Shown piece after piece: positions 44,670-54,697 of a DNA stretch of 64,000 nt. The stretch is from NCBI RefSeq assembly GCF_000426505.1, contig NZ_AUFM01000001.1, positions 29,811 through 93,810 of the forward strand, in the 5' to 3' direction. A program made the position numbers and the translations under genes. Below the pieces are notes generated by a model that saw only the letters and a list, made by a program, of their open reading frames with translations, was not told where the DNA came from and made no database searches. Origin of the DNA: Nisaea denitrificans DSM 18348. GTDB taxonomy: Bacteria; Pseudomonadota; Alphaproteobacteria; Thalassobaculales; Thalassobaculaceae. Position 1 is the first letter of the stretch; the number at the start of each line of letters is the position of its first letter.

Positions 44670-45786
44670 TTGCGCCGTAGTGAATTCATACGTTGATCTC
44701 GCTGGAAAATTCACTAGCGACCTAAGCAATTCCATTGTTGAACCCATGTGGATCTTATTTGGCTCTTTAGCGAGTCTATGGATTGTTGTGCACGGCATTA
44801 AAATAATCCTCGGATCATTGGATGTTCGCGAATTTGGACGCGAGTTTATTTACATGATTATAGCCGCTGGCATGCTCTCTGGGCAAGGCCCGGAGCTGGT
44901 TAATTCACTTTATTCGGCTTCCCTTTCAACAATTTCCGGTGCGGCGTCGGCGGTGCTTTCAACCGGCACAATTGCCGACGAAACAGGAGTTACAGGCGGC
45001 CAGCCAGATACCCTTGCATCAAATGGAGTGACCAATCTTGACGGAATGACCTCTCTAGTCATGACCGCGGAACAAGGGATTTTTAAGGTATTCGAAATGG
45101 TTGGTCTGATGATTGCTAACGCGCCAGGGTGGGGCCCGTCGATTGGCGCTTACGTCACCGGCTTTCTAATCTTGCTGCCCTACGCCATTTTACTGATCGT
45201 TTATTTTGCGCAAGTCGTCGTCACCATCTTCCGTGTGATGATGATCGCGGCGCTTTCACCGATCCTGATGTTGATGTTCGGCTTCAATTTTGGGCGCGGC
45301 ATGGTTTTCAGCGGTCTGAGAACCATGTTTGCCAGCTTCATGGTCCTGTTTGGGGCCACCATCGCCTTGGCAGTCTGCCTATACGGTGTGTCCTCAATGG
45401 ATATTGCGGGTGAGCCGATTGAAGAAGAAGTTGCTGGCTTCTTGAATTGGAGCAATTCCCGCCTCTGGGTCACGATCATGCTCGGATGGCTCGGCACCGC
45501 TTTCATGGCTGAAGCGACATCGATCGCCAATTCGATTTCAGAAGCAAAACTCACTAATCAGGCGGCCGCCATCATAACGGCAGGCGCAACAGCAACGGGA
45601 CTGACGCTGCTGAATCACGGCAAAGGCCGCGCGGGTCAAATTTGGCAAAAAGGCAAGAGTCTAATCGATCAAGGAAGAGGGTCGGGGAGCAACGCCGGCA
45701 CTGGATCCTCAGAGAGCAATGCTCAAGGAAGTGATCGGTTCAATGAGCCCGGCATTGATAACTCGCACAACTCGTCAGGGAGCTAA
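44644..45786 (+). CDS. virB6: VirB6/TrbL-type polytopic membrane protein
   Basis: 380 residues, about six membrane helices and a conserved VirB6/TrbL core (ILLPYAILLIVYFAQVVVTIFRVMMIAALSPILMLMFGF). The C-terminal tail is soluble, rich in Gly, Ser and Asn. The ATG at 44644 begins MANESECFTCAVV. Forms part of the inner-membrane channel. Confidence 0.88.
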   Translation: MANESECFTCAVVNSYVDLAGKFTSDLSNSIVEPMWILFGSLASLWIVVHGIKIILGSLDVREFGREFIYMIIAAGMLSGQGPELVNSLYSASLSTISGAASAVLSTGTIADETGVTGGQPDTLASNGVTNLDGMTSLVMTAEQGIFKVFEMVGLMIANAPGWGPSIGAYVTGFLILLPYAILLIVYFAQVVVTIFRVMMIAALSPILMLMFGFNFGRGMVFSGLRTMFASFMVLFGATIALAVCLYGVSSMDIAGEPIEEEVAGFLNWSNSRLWVTIMLGWLGTAFMAEATSIANSISEAKLTNQAAAIITAGATATGLTLLNHGKGRAGQIWQKGKSLIDQGRGSGSNAGTGSSESNAQGSDRFNEPGIDNSHNSSGS

Positions 45787-45788
45787 CC

Positions 45789-45989
45789 ATGAACAAAACG
45801 GATTATCCGAAACCGAACACGAACCGGCGATTTGCTTTTGTCGCTCTGCTGTCTTTGCTCGTCCTTTCAGGATGCGCGGCTCACGAGCTTCCGGACGATT
45901 TGGAAGGGTCCGATGAGATGAAAAAATCGCCATGCGCTTGCTATCAGCTCGAATACAAGCCGGGGGGAGCGTCATGGCAGAAAGTATAA
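45789..45989 (+). CDS. virB7: VirB7-like lipoprotein
   Basis: 66 residues with signal peptide and lipobox VLSGC (Cys about residue 29); the mature peptide has two more Cys (PCAC). Size and position between virB6 and virB8 fit VirB7, which stabilises VirB9 in the outer-membrane core. Overlaps virB8 by 16 nt. Confidence 0.78.
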   Translation: MNKTDYPKPNTNRRFAFVALLSLLVLSGCAAHELPDDLEGSDEMKKSPCACYQLEYKPGGASWQKV

Positions 45990-46657
45990 CGGGGGTTGGC
46001 GGGCACGGTTCCTCCATCGCGTCGGATCCGTACCGCTTCGAAATAGCACACCGTCGTCTGGCATTCGTATTGAGACTGTCTGCGATGACGAACGTCGCGC
46101 TCGTAATTGCCGTGATTCTTTTAGTGAATGGGATTGCGGAGTTAGCCCCGCTCAAAGAAACGCAGATAGCGCTTGTTCGCACCTATGGTCCGGACGACCG
46201 CCTTTACCGGGTTGAGCCCATAACGGAACAAGTGGAGGGGTTCGTCAACTATCTCGAAAGCCAAACGCAAACCTATGTTCGGCTAGTTCTGGAAGTAGAC
46301 AAACCAACGCAAGAATCGCGTCATCGAGAAGCGATGCTCATGACGGAAAAGAGATTCTGGAAACAGCTCCGCCAAAATCGGCTTGATACGAAGGAGATGG
46401 CAACGGCTCTCAAAAATGGGCTCGTGCGCAGAATTCATGTGAGAACGGCGAGCAAGGTAGAAGGTAAATCAGGCGGATATTTAATGTCGGTCGAGTTCGA
46501 GCAGATAGACACGCGTAAGGGCGTTGAGGTCGGCCGCAAAGACCTTCAAGCGTATTTGACAATGATCACTCGGGTCAACGAAGTGCGGGAAGCTGATCGC
46601 TATATCAATCCGCTTGGCATTTTGATTACCGACATGGTTGTGAAGGAAAGATCCTGA
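45974..46657 (+). CDS. virB8: VirB8-type assembly factor
   Basis: 227 residues: short cytoplasmic N-terminus, one helix (LSAMTNVALVIAVILLVNGIAEL) and a periplasmic NTF2-like domain. The ATG at 45974 is preferred (bitopic topology, typical length). One-base overlap with virB9. Confidence 0.82.
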   Translation: MAESITGVGGHGSSIASDPYRFEIAHRRLAFVLRLSAMTNVALVIAVILLVNGIAELAPLKETQIALVRTYGPDDRLYRVEPITEQVEGFVNYLESQTQTYVRLVLEVDKPTQESRHREAMLMTEKRFWKQLRQNRLDTKEMATALKNGLVRRIHVRTASKVEGKSGGYLMSVEFEQIDTRKGVEVGRKDLQAYLTMITRVNEVREADRYINPLGILITDMVVKERS

Positions 46658-47709
46658 TGAAAACGAAATTGTTCGCGTGCCAAGGGATTGTTTTCGTACT
46701 CCTGGCTGTCCTGACCGTCTCGGCGGGAGCCCAGACACCATCTCGCTCAATTCCACGCCCGGCAAACGCACCAGTTACAGAGGTGCAAAAGGTGCAGCGA
46801 TTGCCAATGCCAGATTCCGTGCTCGATCAAACACGGGAGCAGTTCGACGGTAATTACGGTCAATTGGTGCGGCCACGGTCCCCAGGTCAGATACAGGAAC
46901 AGTGGGACGAGAGCGACCTAACAGATGCCGTCTATATCACTGCGATATGTGATGGCTGCGTCTATAAGATGCGCCTGCGAGAGTGGGTCGTATCGGTTAT
47001 CGAGCTGCCGCGCGGTGAACGGATTGGAAGCGCGGATATTGGCGATCCGGATGGCTTCAAAATTCAAACACGCGGAGACAACAGAATGGTGCTCCGCCCG
47101 ACCGGTGCTGGCTATGACAGCACGTTACTAATTTATGGAGATAGCGGCCGAGTTTACCCGTTCTATCTTCGCGCCGAAGGCTTTAACTCCAAGAACTCCC
47201 CCGATGTCGTTTTTCGCATTACGGGCCGGGTGTCGATTGAGGAAGAAATTGCGGTGCCAGGCATTGTGTCGTCCCTCGAGAAAAACGCTGAGCCCGACGC
47301 TGTAATTTCACCAACAGACAGTTTGGAAAAGAGTGGGTCTCACCCAGGCCTTGACAAAATTGTTGCCGATTTAACCACAACAAATCCGACTACGCCGAGG
47401 GATGATTTCGTGGCGAACGTCGAGTTTGATCCGGCGAAACTTCGCGGATTCGAGGACTATGAAATGTGGGGCGACGACGATTCCTTGGTGCCCGAACGCG
47501 TCTACCGCGATGATCATTTCACCTATATCGACTTCGGAGAAAAGTGGAAGGATATGGAGTTGCCGGTTGCCTATGTCGTCGTGGATGAGATCGATGAGAC
47601 GGTTAATACACGTGTCCAGGGCAAGGTATTTATTGTTGAAAGCACGCGAGAGCTGATTTCGCTGAAGTCCGGCAAGAGCTTCCTTTGCATCAAGTACACG
47701 GGGACCTGA
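46657..47709 (+). CDS. virB9: VirB9-type outer-membrane core protein
   Basis: 350 residues with signal peptide (ending VSAGAQ), the VirB9/CagX segments AVYITAICDGCVYKMRLREWVVSVIELPRGERI and DDHFTYIDFGEKWKDMELPVAYVV. Has two Cys in ICDGC that could link to VirB7. Longer than usual because of a linker around residues 200-250. Confidence 0.88.
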   Translation: MKTKLFACQGIVFVLLAVLTVSAGAQTPSRSIPRPANAPVTEVQKVQRLPMPDSVLDQTREQFDGNYGQLVRPRSPGQIQEQWDESDLTDAVYITAICDGCVYKMRLREWVVSVIELPRGERIGSADIGDPDGFKIQTRGDNRMVLRPTGAGYDSTLLIYGDSGRVYPFYLRAEGFNSKNSPDVVFRITGRVSIEEEIAVPGIVSSLEKNAEPDAVISPTDSLEKSGSHPGLDKIVADLTTTNPTTPRDDFVANVEFDPAKLRGFEDYEMWGDDDSLVPERVYRDDHFTYIDFGEKWKDMELPVAYVVVDEIDETVNTRVQGKVFIVESTRELISLKSGKSFLCIKYTGT

Positions 47710-47710
47710 C

Positions 47711-48784
47711 ATGAGCGCATTCTGTGATATTGCGCTCGCAGTTGGCCTCACCCTAAACGGTTTGTGCGCGACCGGTGTAGTCGAGCGAAGCGAATTCCAA
47801 TTACCGGCAGACGATCACTCGGCGTATGCATTGCCGACGGTGCCGGTCGAAATAGTAAGACCGGCACCACCACCAAAATTTCCGCCCATCGTCATACGGG
47901 AGGCCCCCCGGCCGAAGGCCGAACCAGTTGTCGTGAAGGAGGCTCCGTCACCGCCACCAGATCCGTTGGTGAGCGCTCTGACGGCTCTGTATGATGCACC
48001 GCCAAGGCGCTCTGTTCGCGGCCTCGATTTGGTTATGCCAGATCGGCCGATCAACATTGCAAAACCAGTCTCGACGGCGCCTATGAAACCCGTTGAAAGC
48101 GCACTGGCACCGACGCACTCAATTAAGACCTCGGATTACGAAGGTGATCGCAGAACGTCGGGATATCCGGTCGATAACAGTAGGATCCTGGCGGCCGATA
48201 GGTACATTTCTGTTGTCTTGGAAACCGGGATCAACAGCCAGATTGGCGGGGGATCTACCGGCACAGTCAATGTGCAGGTTTCCCGCGATGTCTATGGATA
48301 CCACGGGCGCAATGTGCTGGTGCCAAAAGGATCCCGCATAATTTGCAATTACTCAGAGCCCGAGGATTTTGGCTCAAGCCGATTGGCTGTTGAGTGTGAG
48401 CGCATCTTGCTCGCGGGACATCGAGCGGAAATTCGAGACCTGGGTAGCCTTCTCGCGGACGTGCAGGGCAGGGCCGGTACTTCTGGCGAAGTAGATGATC
48501 GCTTCGGAGAGCGCTATGGCACTGCTTTCTTGCTGACGGGCATTTCGACGGGTGTAGCCTTATCCAGCGCCGTTGCAGGCGCGTCTGATGATGAAGATAG
48601 CAATGGCCTCCAATCTGGTCTTGAATCAGGCTCTTCGGAATTGTCGGAGCGGCTAGGGGAAATCAGCGCTGGTGTGCTGGAACGGACACTTGAGCTGAAT
48701 CCCATAATCACAGTGCCGCAAGGCACACGCCTTCAAATCAGACCGAGGACGGACTGGTACATAGCGAAGATGGAGGATTACTAA
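47711..48784 (+). CDS. virB10: VirB10-type channel protein
   Basis: 357 residues: N-terminal hydrophobic stretch, a long Pro-rich periplasmic linker (about 45-100; PAPPPKFPPI, APSPPPDP) and a C-terminal TrbI/VirB10 domain (LETGINSQIGGGSTGTVNVQVSRDVYG, VLVPKGSRIICNY, TVPQGTRLQIRPRTDWYI). The cytoplasmic part is shorter than usual. Adjacent to virB9 with a 1-nt gap. Confidence 0.9.
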   Translation: MSAFCDIALAVGLTLNGLCATGVVERSEFQLPADDHSAYALPTVPVEIVRPAPPPKFPPIVIREAPRPKAEPVVVKEAPSPPPDPLVSALTALYDAPPRRSVRGLDLVMPDRPINIAKPVSTAPMKPVESALAPTHSIKTSDYEGDRRTSGYPVDNSRILAADRYISVVLETGINSQIGGGSTGTVNVQVSRDVYGYHGRNVLVPKGSRIICNYSEPEDFGSSRLAVECERILLAGHRAEIRDLGSLLADVQGRAGTSGEVDDRFGERYGTAFLLTGISTGVALSSAVAGASDDEDSNGLQSGLESGSSELSERLGEISAGVLERTLELNPIITVPQGTRLQIRPRTDWYIAKMEDY

Positions 48785-50916
48785 TGGCGAGGCATTACAT
48801 AAGTTTTATGTTTTTTGTAATTGCTGGTCTGATGATCTTTGTCATGCCGGTGTCTTCACAAACACAAAGGGGGAAAACCGAAGACACCCAAGCGGGGGAA
48901 ATAGGCGAGGCCGTCCAGGAACATACGAAAAAGATCGATATCGATCTGCGCCCGAATGCGCCGATTGAGATCCCAGAAGAAGATCCGGTGATGTTCGAGA
49001 TGAACTTCGAAAAAGTACCGCATATTCCGAGTCATCTAACCCGAGGCGTGACTGTTGATGCCTATTCGCGCTTTGTCCAGGTTGACGACAAAAAGGTAGC
49101 TCAGCTTGTCATGTCGGGGGTGCGCAAAGGCGAGAAAGCGGAAACCCTAACAACAGACAATTTTTACGCACAGTTTGAGCTTTCAAACCCTGCACTCAGC
49201 AGCGCCGAAAAGGTCACGGTCGAGGGCGATCATTACGAGCTTCTTGAGGCTCTGAAAAGGCTTGTTGTCAAAGAAGAGGAAGGAGAGACAGAAGAGAAAC
49301 AGGAAGCTGCAGGCGACGACGAGCAAGCGGTCGTCGGGAGCAATAGCGGCTCGAACAACGACGCGGCGGGTTATCAGTCACCGGATCCAATAAAAAAATC
49401 ACCTGCTGAAGCACCTTCAATATCGGTAGAGGTCGTGACGGACGGGTGTCCAATTCGTGTCGATATCGGCCAACTGGTAGCCGTTCAGCAAAGCAAAGTG
49501 GTGACGGTCGAAGGGAGCGATCGCACGGAAACACTCTGCGAAGACGGGAACGCACGATATCCGCTCGAACGGTCATATGCCTCATGCCCGGATCGGGTTG
49601 ATTTAAATGCGCGAACGGCAACGGCGCAGTTTGAGCTTTATTATACAGGGCCAGGCGGCGGCCGTGTAACGGCACAAGATTGTGTTGATGACGAAGACAA
49701 AACATACGAAATCGTAGAACTACATGATGGGTGTCCGGTCTTTCTGGATTACGCGTCTCTTCTCGCGGTGCCGCAAGCAACGCTTGGCTACGCCGATGAC
49801 GTAAATGCAACCGTCGAGGTGCGCGGCTGTGCCGCGTCAGAAACCAAACAGGCCGTGCCGTTGGTTCCTACCACGGATGGATGCGCAGTGCGGCACGCCT
49901 TTGATGAAGAGCTTTCCTATCAGCAGGGCCACCATCAATACACTTTGGACGGTGTGACCTGGGATGCCGGCTCTTGCATCGATAACGGCGACACATTTTC
50001 ACATGTGCAGACATTTGTTGATGAGGGCGGGCGACGCGTTTGTGAGCCCATTGTTGATGACGTCAGTCAAACGGTCACTGAGCAATACCGATTACAGATC
50101 ACCGTCGAAGGGGTTGATTCCTACATCACGGAATGCAGGCCCGCGGCAGGCAATCTATTGCTTAGCAGCACAACAGACGGATGCGAGGATCCGGCAACCT
50201 GGGACCATGATCTGACATCCGGGATCTCATATAACAAGATCCGTGAATATTATATGAGAAACGGTGAGCGTGAGTATATCAACGAATGCATCACCGGAAC
50301 CCGGACCTACACGCACAATATTGAGCTTGCGGGCTGGCTTACTGATGATGGCTCTCTGACGGCCCAACGGCTGCATAAAGTTTCAATCAATGCTCCCTCG
50401 GGAACATATGTCATCAGTGAGTCGGAGCTGCTGTCGGGAGCACCTGCAGAGCCTTATTCAAGAGACCGGGTAAAGCTGGAACTTACTGGTGTCAGTACCT
50501 ACGAAGGGTGCGCCGCAATCCGGGCCACACGGAGTATTGCTGTCTATTCGCGCCCGGATAATTCCGAATACTTAAAAGATGAAGGGGTCGGGACGCCGGT
50601 TCGCGAAGGGAATATCTGCCAGGAAACCAACGCCGGGTATAAGACCTATAAGGTGGGAGAGGAAAGTACGTGTTCACAACAGAACCATAACGATACCTCG
50701 ACTATTACGATCTTCAGATACGACCTGGTGCGAGTAGCCAGCAAGGTCGTTGTGACGAACGGTGAAACCAACGCGGTTGTCTCAACCAATTATACATGGG
50801 CCGGCTCGGCAAATAGGTCGGGAGCTACGTCGAGCTCTGAAACGGACAAGACGTGCAGCGACGTTAGTACGGGCACACAGATGTATAGCGGGTTCGCAAC
50901 CCCGCCAGCCTGGTAG
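48784..50916 (+). CDS. Large secreted Cys-repeat protein in the T4SS operon
   Basis: 710 residues, not a standard VirB component. Signal peptide (ISFMFFVIAGLMIFVMPVSS) is followed by an acidic region of about 130 residues, a low-complexity linker (EEGETEEKQEA...) and at least four to five repeats of 50-100 residues, each opening with a DGC-type motif (about residues 220, 268, 315, 364, 464) and holding a second Cys in an acidic context (DCVDDED, SCIDNGD). The C-terminal 200 residues are Ser/Thr-rich. It overlaps virB10 by one base, so it belongs to the operon. Paired Cys suggest disulfides in the periplasm or at the surface; adhesin or pilus accessory are guesses. Confidence 0.75.
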   Translation: MARHYISFMFFVIAGLMIFVMPVSSQTQRGKTEDTQAGEIGEAVQEHTKKIDIDLRPNAPIEIPEEDPVMFEMNFEKVPHIPSHLTRGVTVDAYSRFVQVDDKKVAQLVMSGVRKGEKAETLTTDNFYAQFELSNPALSSAEKVTVEGDHYELLEALKRLVVKEEEGETEEKQEAAGDDEQAVVGSNSGSNNDAAGYQSPDPIKKSPAEAPSISVEVVTDGCPIRVDIGQLVAVQQSKVVTVEGSDRTETLCEDGNARYPLERSYASCPDRVDLNARTATAQFELYYTGPGGGRVTAQDCVDDEDKTYEIVELHDGCPVFLDYASLLAVPQATLGYADDVNATVEVRGCAASETKQAVPLVPTTDGCAVRHAFDEELSYQQGHHQYTLDGVTWDAGSCIDNGDTFSHVQTFVDEGGRRVCEPIVDDVSQTVTEQYRLQITVEGVDSYITECRPAAGNLLLSSTTDGCEDPATWDHDLTSGISYNKIREYYMRNGEREYINECITGTRTYTHNIELAGWLTDDGSLTAQRLHKVSINAPSGTYVISESELLSGAPAEPYSRDRVKLELTGVSTYEGCAAIRATRSIAVYSRPDNSEYLKDEGVGTPVREGNICQETNAGYKTYKVGEESTCSQQNHNDTSTITIFRYDLVRVASKVVVTNGETNAVVSTNYTWAGSANRSGATSSSETDKTCSDVSTGTQMYSGFATPPAW

Positions 50917-50922
50917 GCGATC

Positions 50923-51870
50923 ATGGATCGTCTCAGTGAGCGAATTCTAGCGCCGCTTTCCCGGTATTACGCGGATCCTAAAACAGTCGAACTTCGCATT
51001 TCGCGACCACACCACGTCGTTGTGGAACGTCGAGGAGTCGGCAAGGAGGAATTCGAAGACGGTGAGCTTTCGCGCGGTGCAATTGAATCAATTGCCCGGT
51101 CTCTAGCCAACAAGAACGGTCTTGTTTTTGATGGCGAGGAGAACGTGAAGCTCTCCTGTGTTTTATCGGGCGGTCATCGCTTCGAGTGTCTTGTTGGAAA
51201 CTCAACCCAGAGCGGTGTCAGTTTAGCTGTGCGCTGCAAACATCCATTTGAGCCGCAATGGGACCAGTGGGGCGTTTCGGAAGAGACACAGGCCTACATC
51301 GAGACGGCCGTCTCGAAAGAGGCAAACATTATCGTCTCTGGAGCGACCAACACTGGAAAGACGACCCTATTGAATATGTTGTTGGCAACGCTTCCACCAG
51401 ATCGGCGCGTCGTCGCCATGGAAGATACCCCCGAACTCCACCTAGGGCGGTTCTTCGATGGTATCGGGCTTCTGGCGTCCCGTGAGGAGCAAAAAGGCGC
51501 CGGGATGGTGGGGTGGCGTGAACTGTATGACCACACGATGCGTATTACGCCGGATCATATCGTGTTGGGGGAGATAAGCACCCAAAACGCCTTTGCTGCG
51601 CTGGCAGCGTTAAACTCCGGCGTTACTGGCTTTATGTGTACGATTCACGCCGAAAGCCCCCAGCAGGTTATCCACCGAAAATTCGATCAGAACGTGGCCT
51701 GGTCAGGTGCCTCGATGCCACGCATACCGGAATTCCTTCAAGAACTTGTTGATGTGATCATTCAGATCAAGCGCTCTTCGGATGGGTTTAGAAGGGTCTC
51801 AGACATATATGAGGCGCGGAATGACCGGTACGTGATCAAGGACGGTCAAACTGTTGATGGTGGACGCTAA
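50923..51870 (+). CDS. virB11: VirB11-type traffic ATPase
   Basis: 315 residues with Walker A SGATNTGKTTLLN (about 138-150), Asp box VAMEDTPELHL, Walker B MRITPDHIVLGEI and the His box GFMCTIHAESP. Complete VirB11 family ATPase acting with VirB4 and VirD4. Confidence 0.95.
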   Translation: MDRLSERILAPLSRYYADPKTVELRISRPHHVVVERRGVGKEEFEDGELSRGAIESIARSLANKNGLVFDGEENVKLSCVLSGGHRFECLVGNSTQSGVSLAVRCKHPFEPQWDQWGVSEETQAYIETAVSKEANIIVSGATNTGKTTLLNMLLATLPPDRRVVAMEDTPELHLGRFFDGIGLLASREEQKGAGMVGWRELYDHTMRITPDHIVLGEISTQNAFAALAALNSGVTGFMCTIHAESPQQVIHRKFDQNVAWSGASMPRIPEFLQELVDVIIQIKRSSDGFRRVSDIYEARNDRYVIKDGQTVDGGR

Positions 51871-51872
51871 CA

Positions 51873-53657
51873 ATGGTTCGTCATCGCGTCTTTCTCGTGC
51901 TCATCTTTAGCGCCGTCGTTGCCAGCATTTTGTATCAATGGTGGTTACTGGTCGGCTTTGATCCCGCTGACAAGCGTTGGTGGGAATGGCTGCTTTCCAA
52001 CCTAAAGAAAAGTGGTGGGCTGCCAGCCGGAATGGATAACTCCGTTCTGTATGCCGGTATCGTCGGCGCATTGATTATGGCTCTCGGGTCGATCTTGTTG
52101 CCCCAGGCTGGATCAAAAACAAAAAGCGGTGAGTTCGCGGCGAAAGCCCTTCATGGGACGGCGTCCTGGGCGCGTGTTTCCGATCTGCGCAAGGCCGGCC
52201 TTTTTGCTAAGCGCGGGATACAAGTTGGGGGATGGAAGAGGCGGTTTCGCAGGGCAAAACCCTTGCGACATGATGGCCCGGAGCATGTCTTGTGCTTCGC
52301 CCCGACACGATCAGGGAAGGGGGTCTCATTAATTATTCCAACGCTTCTTTCATGGCCTGACACGGCGATCATTCTAGACATTAAGGGTGAAAACTATCAA
52401 CTCACTGCTGGCTATAGAGCCCAGATAGGTCAGCGGATAATTCGGTTCGATCCAACGGCGCTGGCCCCATTTGCGCGATTCAATCCATTGGCCGAAATAC
52501 GCCTTGGCTCCGGTCGTGAGATCCAGGACGCGCAGAACATTGCTCTTACCCTGATCGACCCAGAGGGGAAGGGGCTTAAAGACCACTGGATGCGTGAAGG
52601 CGCGTCTTGGCTTACCGGCGCAATCCTACATGTCTTGTTCAGGAACCATCAGTGTGTAGGGCGCCCTGCGTCGCTCAATGATGTTCGCGGTTTCCTTTCG
52701 CAAAGTGCGGACGAAGGTAAATCAGAAAATGAAGATCCGATGGATGCATTGCTCGATGCAATGTTGACGTTCGATCATGGTGATCCGGTAATCGACCGCG
52801 AAGTCGAGGCTGCAGCGAAGATTATGCGGTTGAAGGACTGGAAAGAGCGAAGCGGCGTTCATTCAACGGCGTTGGCGTCGCTCAGTCTCCTGTCCGATCC
52901 AATCCTGGCACGCAATACAGAAGCATCGGATTTCGCGATCAGCGATTTGGCCGGTGATCAAAAAACGTCATTCTACCTAGTTATCCCGCCCTCGGATCTG
53001 GAACGGCTTCGGCCCATTACGCGGATCATCTTTGCAATGATCCTGCGGAGACTGACGGAAACACTCGACGGCCGAATTGCCGAAAGAAAGATCCTTTTGC
53101 TGATGGATGAATTCACATCCCTCGGGAAAATTGATGTGTTCGAAACGTCTCTTGCCTATCTCGCTGGCTATGGCGTGAAAGCATTTCTGTTCGTGCAAGA
53201 TTTGCAGATGCTCAAGGGAATCTATGGGCAACAAGAGGCAATCACGAGCAACTGTCATGTTCAGATTGCGTTCGCGCCGAACCGGTATGAGACAGCGAAA
53301 ACCGTGTCGGATATGGCGGGTAGAGCAACTGTCATTCAGTCGCGTCGTTCGGCGTCGGGCTCTATTGGTGGGTGTGGGTCAGTAAGTCAAAGCGAGACTG
53401 AGACAGGACGATCGCTGCTGACTCCAGACGAAGCGATGCGTTTGGGGCGGATAAGGAAGAACTGGCTGTCTCGGTCTTTACCCGGCGAATGGCTTAAAAA
53501 ACGCTTCGGCGGCATGTCGCCAGGTGAAGCGATTCTGCTTGTGGCGGGCAGCCGGCCGATCCGTGGCGTTCAGCTTCTCTATTTTCAAAATCGAGCCTTG
53601 CGCAAGCGCGCATCCATTCCTGCACCATCGGTCGCGATGGTCCATGAAGTTGGGTAA
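51873..53657 (+). CDS. virD4: VirD4/TraG-type coupling protein
   Basis: 594 residues; two N-terminal membrane helices, Walker A APTRSGKGVSLIIPTLLSW (from about 143), ILDIKGENY, Walker B LLLMDEFTSLGKI (about 408). It recruits the relaxase-DNA complex to the channel. Its presence shows the T4SS is conjugative. Confidence 0.95.
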   Translation: MVRHRVFLVLIFSAVVASILYQWWLLVGFDPADKRWWEWLLSNLKKSGGLPAGMDNSVLYAGIVGALIMALGSILLPQAGSKTKSGEFAAKALHGTASWARVSDLRKAGLFAKRGIQVGGWKRRFRRAKPLRHDGPEHVLCFAPTRSGKGVSLIIPTLLSWPDTAIILDIKGENYQLTAGYRAQIGQRIIRFDPTALAPFARFNPLAEIRLGSGREIQDAQNIALTLIDPEGKGLKDHWMREGASWLTGAILHVLFRNHQCVGRPASLNDVRGFLSQSADEGKSENEDPMDALLDAMLTFDHGDPVIDREVEAAAKIMRLKDWKERSGVHSTALASLSLLSDPILARNTEASDFAISDLAGDQKTSFYLVIPPSDLERLRPITRIIFAMILRRLTETLDGRIAERKILLLMDEFTSLGKIDVFETSLAYLAGYGVKAFLFVQDLQMLKGIYGQQEAITSNCHVQIAFAPNRYETAKTVSDMAGRATVIQSRRSASGSIGGCGSVSQSETETGRSLLTPDEAMRLGRIRKNWLSRSLPGEWLKKRFGGMSPGEAILLVAGSRPIRGVQLLYFQNRALRKRASIPAPSVAMVHEVG

Positions 53658-53662
53658 AACTA

Positions 53663-54694
53663 ATGTCGGATATTTATGATCCAATCGATGAATTCGCGTC
53701 TGCTCTTCACGAAAATGGATTCAGATTAGAGGCCCGACCGGTAATGGATTCCGCCTGGCACCGGGCGCCGGTCGAAGGCGATAAGCCAGGTACAACATCC
53801 GGATCTTATCGTGGCTTCCTGGATGATGGAGTCCCTCGCGGCATTATCAATAACTTCAAGCACGCCGAACCGGTAACGTGGATCGGAAAAGGCGGCAATC
53901 TTTCTGCTCCCGCATTGTCGGCACGGCGGGCAGAAATCGCGGCATCAAAGAAGGCGGACGATCATAGCCTTCTTGAGCAACACAAGGCCGTTGCGCGGGT
54001 GGCTTACGGGATCTTTGCAAACGCCCGGCCGGCGCCGACGAACCATCCGTATCTGTTAGCAAAGCAGATTGATTCCTTTGGCCTCAAGATCGACAAGAAC
54101 AATCGTTTGTTGGTCCCGTTACGTGATGAAGATGGATTCCTATGGAGTTTTCAATGGATCGATCCTGACGGTCGGAAGGGGTATTTGAAGGGGTCGAGGA
54201 AAGCCGGCCTGTTCCACATTATTGATCCTAACCAGAGCATCAAGAATGGCGGGCACATCATGATCGGAGAAGGGTATTCGACAGCAGCCGCACTTCATGA
54301 AGCATCCCGAAGAGCAACAGTCGTCGGATTTGATAGCGGCAATTTGTCCGCCGTTGCCAGCGCGATCCACAAATTGCATCCGGGCCGCACCTTGATCATT
54401 GGCGCCGATGATGATCACAACGCGAAAGTTTTCAATGGGGGCATAAAAGGGGCCGAGAAAGCAGTGACTGCAGTTGTCTCTGAAGGCGGCAGCGCGTTCT
54501 ACGTGGTGCCCCCGTTTACCGATGCTGAAAAAGCAGCCGGCCTTACGGATTGGAACGACTTGCGCCGCGTGCGTGGGATCGATGAATCAATAAAGGCGCT
54601 CATCCGCTCTGAATGCGAAGTATCAAAGCAGATTGGTAGCGTTAAAACCCGCCCCGTTAGGTCGATGGTGCGAGAACGTGATTTTGGGCTGTGA
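53663..54694 (+). CDS. Toprim-domain plasmid primase-like protein
   Basis: 343 residues. Toprim signatures are visible: GEGYSTAAALHEASR (about 202-216, catalytic Glu) and IIGADDDHN (about 249-257, DxD acidic pair). The N-terminal part resembles the zinc-less primase-associated (DUF7146-like) domain. Such proteins prime the transferred strand in the recipient or act in plasmid replication. It lies between virD4 and mobC. Confidence 0.82.
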   Translation: MSDIYDPIDEFASALHENGFRLEARPVMDSAWHRAPVEGDKPGTTSGSYRGFLDDGVPRGIINNFKHAEPVTWIGKGGNLSAPALSARRAEIAASKKADDHSLLEQHKAVARVAYGIFANARPAPTNHPYLLAKQIDSFGLKIDKNNRLLVPLRDEDGFLWSFQWIDPDGRKGYLKGSRKAGLFHIIDPNQSIKNGGHIMIGEGYSTAAALHEASRRATVVGFDSGNLSAVASAIHKLHPGRTLIIGADDDHNAKVFNGGIKGAEKAVTAVVSEGGSAFYVVPPFTDAEKAAGLTDWNDLRRVRGIDESIKALIRSECEVSKQIGSVKTRPVRSMVRERDFGL

Positions 54695-54697
54695 CAG

